Below are positions 56,812 to 64,000 of a stretch of DNA of 64,000 nucleotides, piece by piece; the stretch's first letter is position 1, and each line of letters starts with the position of its first letter. Under the pieces are notes generated by a model. The model did no database searches. It saw only the letters and a program-made list of their open reading frames with translations, and was not told where the DNA came from. The stretch covers positions 143,753-207,752 of the forward strand of contig MVAQ01000009.1 in NCBI GenBank assembly GCA_014825775.1. The letters run 5' to 3'. Source of the stretch: Krasilnikovozyma curviuscula (taxonomy: Eukaryota > Basidiomycota > Tremellomycetes > Cystofilobasidiales > Mrakiaceae). The translations under genes were made by a program, and so were the position numbers.

Positions 56812-59800
56812 TCAAGATGCGTAGAAATTCGGAGGCAGTTTGCTGACAACAGTTGCAACGATATTTTTTGCGCCATCGATTTCCTTCACGAGGTTGTTTA
56901 CTTTGATGCCAGATATGCTTTTTTTTAGATAGTGACTCTCTCCTTGAACTTCCTTCTGGTATTGTCTGACAATGAAGTGAGTGTACGACAGATCAGTGGT
57001 GTCACCGCCAGCGTAAAGTATTTCTCGCTTACCTGAGGACAGCAATATCTTTACCGACATCAGACGAGCGCTCAGATATAATCTTCTTCCACTCACTGGA
57101 TACACCCCTGTAGCCTGTAGTAAACTTTTTAGTAATTAAATGCGATAAAAATCACTAGGGAAATATTTACTTTCAGACGCTGTGAGTTTTCCTTGGTCGA
57201 CATTCCCAGTGATGTTGTCAACAGCAGTTGCAAATATAGCAGCCAAAATCTGTATTTTTAGAGAGAAAAAGGTCTCCTGTCAGTTTCAACCGGTGTCATG
57301 AAGTACCTTCCTACTGACGTCCGAAATTGGCTGCATCTCTGTCACTGTCGAAGAAGGCTTAGGATTGGAACGCTCAGTATTCGGCGATTTTGGTTTTTTT
57401 TTGGAGGAAGTAGACTTGGGTGGTAGAGCTTTACTGTTTTGTTCAGATATCACAGCAGCTGTAAACAGCAGAAATGTCAAAGGCACATACATTGCGAGGG
57501 GAAAACCTCAACTGAGACACTTAGCACCCACCGCGACTACCAGGTGTGGATGAGATAATGCGACCCCTATGACCCCTTTGAAGAGGACTTGAAGGTTCGA
57601 CCAGAGAAATATAGTCTTCGTCTGGGAGTCTAGCAGGTTGAGTAGCAATTGGAAGGTTCAGAGAAGGAGAAGGAGCATCTGTGCTGAAATTTGATGGGGT
57701 GGTCTTTCCAACAATAGCGTCGGGATCGACTGTATTTTTTCTTATTAGAGTGTTGATAATCTCACATTGAGAATCGATTCCTGAGGTAAAACCTTGTTCG
57801 TGGAGACCAGTGATAGTCATTGGCTTCTTCTTGGCGTAGTATTGGGAATTGGGTACGTGTATTCCAACCTTGTCTCTGACGAGAGTTCCTGCAATCCGGA
57901 TGTCACTTTGAACTCTTGAACCTCTTCCTTGTCCTACTGGAAATTCTTCTGTTGGTCGGGGAGGATCATCCACTGCGTCAGGAACATCATGCATCTCTTG
58001 ATTTTCATCTGCACGAGCGGCTGTCTCTCGCGTATCTTCTTCGGAGATTTTATTGCCTAGAAGATGGATAGAAGTTTCGTTGTGCTGGTGTGATTTGGGT
58101 CTAACTGAGACTTCTTGGTTCTTGAACCAGTCTTCCTCTTTCTCTTGAGCTTTACCTCTACTTTCAGCGCAAGGAAGTTCTTGTGAATAAGGTAGGGTTA
58201 CACAAGAGAGCGAAAAAGACTCTTCCCCAAAAATGCTTGCATTGGATTTGGAGAGGAGATCCACCTCGTCAAGTCGATGATTTACTTCAGCAAAACCAGT
58301 CGCGACCTCCACACTTTCGTGTCTCGGACTATGTAATTCAGCTCTAGCCTTTGAAGTCACCTTCTTTTCCGCAATTGCTTGTTCTTTTTCTTCGAATCTG
58401 GCATCACTTAGAGTTTGAAGACCGTTTTTAGCGGTGACGTTCTTTCAAATACAACTCAGCATTGCTGTAGAAAGTGAAAGAGGGAATAGCTCGGAAAAAA
58501 CTCACTTCATTGGTGAAATTTTGTGGAGCTACCTCGGGTGTAGTAATCTTTGCGGTAAACTTGCCTCTGGCAGATTTTCGAGTCGTCTTCGATTCTTCTT
58601 CTGGAGCAGGCGGAGGCTTTTCAGTCTCGATAGCTTCTGTGATCATCTCTCGATCGGCTCTTCTAGAACCATTTTTGGTGACTTGTCCATTGCTCTTCAT
58701 ATTAATAGGCTCGTTACGTCCGTCTCCGTTTTCATCTGGAGACATCGTCTTGACAACCGCCCTGGAATTTTTGGGACTTTTACTTCTTTTCTTCTTCGAG
58801 TAGCCTCTAGTTGGTACCTTTGAGGGTTTTGTATTCCCCCTGAGATTTTCGTGAGACAGTTCCTCTTCACCTTCGTCATAACCGACTGATGGGACTTTTG
58901 ACTCATTCTTCTGGTGCGACCTTCGGGTGGTGACACGGCTTGTGGACTCAGCTTCATCGGAAGTTGGTTCCACAAAGACTGAATGGACTGGATCTTTTGG
59001 ATTGATACCGGCGAATGAGCGACGTAGAGTTGCGTTGTTGTTGGTGGCTAGATCTACATTTCCTGGCTTCGTTAGGTCGATGGTTCGTGGTCGACTGCCA
59101 GGAGAACTACTGGACCCGATATCTGAGTTAAGATCAGCAATGAGATTATATCTATTACCCCTTTTTTTCTTGGACTCGGCCATACTCACTTCGTGCTAGC
59201 TCGGCTACTCGAAGCTGAGTTTCTGTGCTTTGAAGAATTTCGCTCACTTCTGGTACCATTTCGCCGTCGTGACCTCCGACTTCCTTTGAGGGAGCAGGAT
59301 GAGCGGTGAACTTCTTCTTGGGGGGAGGTGAGGGCATTTTAATTCCATCTGCGGCGACAGATGCATTCTGGCCGCTGTGTTTTTGTCTACCCGAGATTTG
59401 ATCTTTCGAGGCCCATTGGGTTACAACGGATGTTTTCTGTGATTGATAGAAGGTCCATCAGCTGCCACCAAGGTATCACGAGAAACTGGCGAAAATGAAG
59501 ACATACGAATGGCAAGTGTTGGAAGACCGCACGGAGAGTTTTTATGCTAGTATCTACATTGAGATCTACATACTGGTCTAAAGAGTTTTCAATGGCAAGT
59601 CTCACGTTGATAGTTGATCCAGGACCTGTAAACGTTCCGTGTCAGTAGCACGTCATGTGAATCAAACAAACCAGGTTCCGACCTGGTGAAATTGTAGCGC
59701 TATCGGTGTTTCGATGATTGATGACACGGGACTATATTGACAGAGATTTCTGAGTCAGTTTGGTTTACAAAAGGCCCTGCTCATTCTTGGTCTCGCCTCA

Positions 59801-61690
59801 TCCTCGACGGAACCCCCAATTGCTAAGTTGAACCAGAACGCTTTCCGGTCAACGTAGAATTTCTTTTTTCCACCTGCTTCATGAACGATTATTTCAGCCT
59901 CAGAACTTCCAGCTCTAGAAGCTTTGCAAGAGTGAACTGAGAATACATGAGGACTGTCAAAGCGATCAATGTGAGAGCATGTCAAACTCAAACCGACAAC
60001 AGCGCTTACCTTGCTGGATGAGCTCTACCAACGACACTAACAAGCTGAAGCTGAACGTTTAACCAGTTCGATGCCGAGACGCCGATGAGGATTTGTTTGA
60101 GACTGTCTATGTGCTCTGGCTTGATAGCGAGCGTCTTCAGGAACCAATCGATGAAGGATTCACGTGCCATTGAGACAGGAAGGATTGAACCAAAGACATC
60201 ACAGAGGCGGAAAGACAGTAAAATATCTGTGACAATTGAAGTTATGTGAGAGCAGAGCTGAGTGAGTATGTATGTAAGTAGGCAAGCATCTAGCGACATA
60301 CCCCTGGACGACTTCAAAGCGTTTGCGATCTTGACTCTACCAAAAATAACGTTCGATTAGCCAACATGAATCAAGATTCCAAGAAAAGAGGAGAACATGG
60401 CGAATTACGGTCCCAAGATTGAGTCTCTACCTTCAGCTCCGAAGAGAGCGCGATTGGTTTTTGTGTTCGTACAACAATCTGTGACAAACTCAGTTGCCTG
60501 AAGACGCGCAGCAAATCTTATCGAACTGTCAGTACCCATCTCGAATAAAGTGAAAGGGAGTTCTACACTCACGGCTTCACGAAGCTCAACAGAGAGCTTG
60601 TTAGCGCCTGTACCAGTGAAGAGCATGCAAACGACCCTTCCCATTTCTGCAGCCATCGCGAGTTTCTGCCGACTCTCGGGAAGCGATACTTTGGGCTTCT
60701 TATACTTTGAGGATTGTTCGTTAGAGTCTTTGGTATGTTTTGGTGGCACAAAGGCAAACAAAGGGAAAAAAACAGGTTGGGGTAGAAAAATGGTGTGCAT
60801 ACGTAAGTCGAGACCTACGGATAACGTCGTAGCAGCTGTCACCCAGGAAATGTAGATAATTTCATAATGCTTATATAAATTTAGAGCGTGTCATGAAGAA
60901 GCGCCCACTTACACATCAAGCATATCCTGGATGCACGACTCCCAATTACCTTTCGCCTCCGCTGATTTTTGATTGAACTCATAGTACCACTTGATGTCTT
61001 TCATATCAACATGAAACAGTTTGAGACGTTTTTCCAATATGTCTTCGATGATGGCTGACCCAAACTTCCAGGCTTCAGTGGGATTAGAATTGATTAAGGT
61101 GCGGAATGCGTCCTGCCGGTCACAATGAACAGAGTAGAACAATCCGAGAATTTAGCACGTGGCTTCGGGAAGAGAGGAAGAAGGTGCAGAATGTACCTAC
61201 ACTTTTGATGAGATTAGAAAGTGATTTCGAGTCCAAGTCACCGTGCGATGTCTAAAATATGGTCGCGTGTCAATGGTCACTTCTCGCGACAAGCAAGAGG
61301 AGAGAGTAAAGGAAAGCTTTCGCAGGCTACTAGATGTATTTGATTTCTCTTGGTGACACTGACACCACAGGATGGATCACAGATAGAAGAAGAGGAAAAT
61401 AGTCGCTTGGTCGTCTTGCCTCTGCTGGCCAAACAACATTCCAAACTGCGCAACCTACCCTCCCATCCATCCATCTAGACTGTCACTGGTAGCAGCAGGG
61501 AAACAAAATTTAACCCTGCTTTGCCCCAAGCTCCACCATTCCAATCCTCAGACTGAGAGATGAGGGAGGTCCGGCTCACGTTGATACCATCTACGAGCTC
61601 AGCGACGTGTTTCCCCTTGTAAGCACCAGCTGCTGCTTTGAGCTGCATTGCTGCTGTAGCCCAGTTGGTACGTGGCTTCTTAGGAGGCAT
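56812..61690 (-). CDS. large nuclear-type protein with SYCP2/Red1-like architecture (candidate meiotic axis protein)
   Basis: A continuous model of about 14 exons gives ~1,080 residues. N-terminus MPPKKPRTNWATAAMQLKAA, then roughly 300 residues of alternating helices (FRTLINSNPTEAWKFGSAII, ESRQKLAMAAEMGRVVCMLF, ATEFVTDCCTNTKTNRALFG, LLSFRLCDVFGSILPVSMAR, IDSLKQILIGVSASNWLNVQ), resembling an ARM-like fold. A strand-rich block follows at ~300-400: VFSVHSCKASRAG, EAEIIVHEAGGKKKFYVDRK, AFWFNLAIGGS, INVRLAIENSLDQYVDLNVD, ending in a helix (TSIKTLRAVFQHL), like a PH-type domain. Residues ~400-950 are charged and disordered. The C-terminal ~110 residues are helical (LAAIFATAVDNIT, SSEWKKIISER, QYQKEVQGESHYLKKSISGI). 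ARM plus PH, tail and terminal coil is the SYCP2/Red1/ASY3 layout. The assignment is inference; no single signature is decisive. The start may be upstream in frame (to ~61819). Confidence 0.5.
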
Positions 61691-62098
61691 TGCAAAAGGG
61701 TTATTGAAATTTGTGATTTGGACGGTGATAGTTCGAGGTCGCATAGCGAATCGCGCAGCAATCGATTTTTCGAACTGGAAACATTGTCGCCAACATATCT
61801 CTTCAGCATCTGGGAACAAACAGAGATATCTGCTTGGTTGTCAGTTTCATCACTGGGACTGTCCGATAAGAAACGGAAAATTCCCCTTCGGTTCGTCGTT
61901 GCGATTGGGAACTTAAAATTGTGTGGGTTCAATTTGTCTCCTGACGAATTAAGTGATTATACTTACGATAGGATCATGGCTCTCATCTGCTTTTACTGAG
62001 TGTCAACGTGTAGTGGTTCTGCCTCACCTCAACTTTTCATCCCCTTAACGCTCCAGCTGAAACAGAGCACAGCTCTATCAAAACCGAATCCTCAGACG
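61691..62098. promoter_or_regulatory. divergent promoter region of the axis-like and disordered-protein genes
   Basis: A 408-bp gap lies between opposed starts. In-frame sequence continues upstream of the axis-like ATG to about 61819 and may be leader or extra N-terminus. No factor site is assigned. Confidence 0.4.
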
Positions 62099-64000
62099 AT
62101 GGCAGCATTTTCAAGGCTTCAGCTGGCTGCTGCTTTGATTGGTCAGAGTTTACATCTAATTGCCTATTTGGCTCCCATAATTGAGACTCTCTTTTGCTTT
62201 TAGAGTACGACAATGAAGTCCCTGGGAAGGAAATCAGGAGAGCCAAGGAATCCGCCATACTCAAGGCTCAAACCAGAATTTCTCGCAGATGGGACGATGG
62301 AGAGAGTGAGTATGGTGGGAGGTCTGACTATGATGAAGTAGACAGAGGTCCCAGGCTGAGCACAGCGAGCTGGAGCAATGTTGAACAGGTGAGTTCGTGA
62401 TTCAGGGACTAGGAGGTTTGTCACGTTCAAATTCTAACGTCTTCACCCTCGCTCTCTCAAAGCGTTCGTCAAGAGGACACCCAACTCAGCACTGGCATGA
62501 TTCTCGTCCAGCACAAATATCCACCGCTGAGCATGACGATTCTGAAGACAACGGACCTCCTATATCTCGGCCTCCTTCGACGGATGAGCTTGCCAACTCC
62601 TGGGGGCTTCCAAAGACTTTCTTGGCCGATGAAGATGAATCTATAGCTGCAGTAGGAGGACTGGATAGGGAAGTGACCATCAGAGCCCGCGCAAAGTCGC
62701 TGTTTTCACTGGAAACAATCCCCACCGCCAATTCATCCACTTCTACCGAAAATATGTCGACAAAGTCTCAGCATTTCGCACCAATCAGACCACTTTCAGC
62801 CCACTTGGTAGAATCAATACAGAGTCCCTCTGCTGATTCACGAAGTAGAAGAGCTGGGATTGGAGCTGGCAGCACAAGGCGGTCGAACTCAATGGGCGAA
62901 TGGGAGGCCGTCATGCTAAAGAATCATTCGATTTCGAGTGAGAGCTGGGATCTTGAAACTCAAAGCTCCCTCTCACTCGATCCTGGTCGAAGAAACAGCG
63001 CGGCCTCTTCGAAGATGCTCGATCGGCCTAGAGGACCTCCTACCTTTACTCCTGACAGTAACCTCACACCACTTCCAATGACGGGCAACACTCCAATATC
63101 ATCTTCATCTGCTTACGGTGACTACTCCAATGACAGATCTACACCATTTGGCGGCGCAGGTAGAAGCAGCCACGGAGACAACGAAAACCACGACGAAGAT
63201 CGCCAATACATCGATGACTCATGGGTAGCTCCTCCCACCGCAGGTCGCTCCTCCAAGTTTGATCCGAAGGGTGGAGATCGAAGCTCCTCTCAACTTGGAG
63301 CTACCGAACTTGAATCAGCATCCTCTCCTGGTGCCTTCCGCCGACGACCAGGAGCAGGTGCTCGTTTGATTTCTGGCAGCTTGAGCGACAGGCGGTCAAC
63401 ATTCAGTCAGAGTATGGGTATGCGTGGTCGAAGAGGCTCATCGCTCGGACTGCCTGACGTCCTTGTCATGCCAACGCCTCTCCAACCGACCTCACCTCCA
63501 CCTCTGAACTCAGCAAAGACTTTCCTCTCTGACAAGTTTGTTGTAAAGTCAGAAGGAGGTAAATCCTTACCTGGTACCCTGAATCGTTCCTCCAGCTATA
63601 ATATCTCCACTTCTGCGTCCCAATTTTCTATCGCTCAGAGGCAGTTCAGGGCATCGCTCATTGTTGGTGGTCAAAGAGGACAGGACTGGATTGGTGGTGC
63701 AGAGAACGAGGGAGAGAGGATTGGGGAAAATGTTTCAAGCGATGACGATGATGAGGAGAATGATGGGTATTACGGCGAAGAAAAGCCAGGGAACGATTAC
63801 AGAGGTAAATAATTACGTCTCCTTTAAACGCGCCAGCTGCGTTCCTTGCTGACTTTGGCTGATATTTGGCTTTTAGGCCCTGGTCGTCTCTATGGTCGTA
63901 GTCTTATTGAAGTTATTGAAGAACGAAAAGCAACACTGAAGGGAAAGAGCCGAGTGTTCACTTCTCAAATGGATTCTCGCCCACCTATGATGACACGAAC
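62099..64000 (+). CDS. long disordered protein, unrecognised, partial at the 3' end
   Basis: Exon 1 MAAFSRLQLAAALI (62099-62141), exon 2 beginning EYDNEVPGKEIRRAKESAIL and ending SWSNVEQ before GTGAGT at about 62389, exon 3 from RSSRGHPTQHW to about 63805, then an exon beginning PGRLYGRSLIEVIEERKATL at about 63877 that runs off the window. The third exon is Ser/Pro/Arg/Asp-rich without domains; recurring RxxS contexts suggest kinase regulation. The fourth exon contains a compact, helix-predicting stretch (LYGRSLIEVIEERK, KGKSRVFTSQ) that looks conserved, so the recognisable domain probably lies beyond the edge. I do not recognise the family. Confidence 0.7.

Overview
The window is eukaryotic nuclear DNA from a fungus. 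It is packed with protein genes interrupted by many short GT-AG introns (about 50-120 nt), intergenic gaps are mostly 150-800 bp, and genes lie on both strands in divergent, convergent and tandem order. The gene repertoire and the microexon-rich, strongly 5'-GTRNGT-type introns fit a basidiomycete, most likely a Tremellomycete-like yeast lineage; that placement is an inference from gene style, not from a marker gene. All exon joins below were made by eye from splice-site consensus, reading frame and family conservation.

Layout. 1-2.9 kb: gene-poor, with a diverged ~200-bp dispersed repeat and a stable TTCG hairpin. 2.9-9.7 kb (all minus): a cell-wall-integrity type MAP kinase kinase, an intracellular-type gamma-glutamyltransferase and mitochondrial ribosomal protein bS18m. 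9.9-10.6 kb (plus): an eIF1AD homologue. 10.6-11.5 kb: an intergenic block holding the second, inverted copy of the repeat. 11.5-20 kb (all minus): a VIP1-like RRM protein, catalase, an unknown four-helix membrane protein, a small unknown single-helix protein and stomatin-like protein 2. 20-21.3 kb (plus): RNase P/MRP subunit Rpp1. 21.5-28.5 kb (minus): a Zn2Cys6 transcription factor and the pre-mRNA cleavage endonuclease YSH1. 28.8-44.8 kb (plus): twinfilin, a full-size ABCC transporter, EFR3, cytosolic Phe-tRNA synthetase alpha and DRE2. 45-53.1 kb (minus): WAPL and NAA15. 53.1-56.6 kb (plus): MGM1. 56.8-61.7 kb (minus): a large protein with the architecture of meiotic chromosome-axis proteins (SYCP2/Red1). 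62.1 kb to the end (plus): a disordered protein that runs off the window.

Most genes are housekeeping: RNA processing (RPP1, YSH1), translation (FRS2, bS18m, eIF1AD), N-terminal acetylation (NAA15), mitochondrial dynamics (MGM1, SLP2), Fe-S assembly (DRE2), plasma-membrane PI4-kinase anchoring (EFR3), actin (twinfilin) and chromatin cohesion (WAPL). I see no transposon gene, CRISPR, rRNA or convincing tRNA. The most interesting observations are the candidate meiotic-axis protein with an in-frame, stop-free 75-nt intron (possible exitron); the Zn2Cys6 DNA-binding domain cut into 21-, 15- and 14-nt microexons; the 10- and 15-nt catalase microexons; the inverted repeat pair with a 30/31-identical core; and a very short divergent promoter between NAA15 and MGM1.
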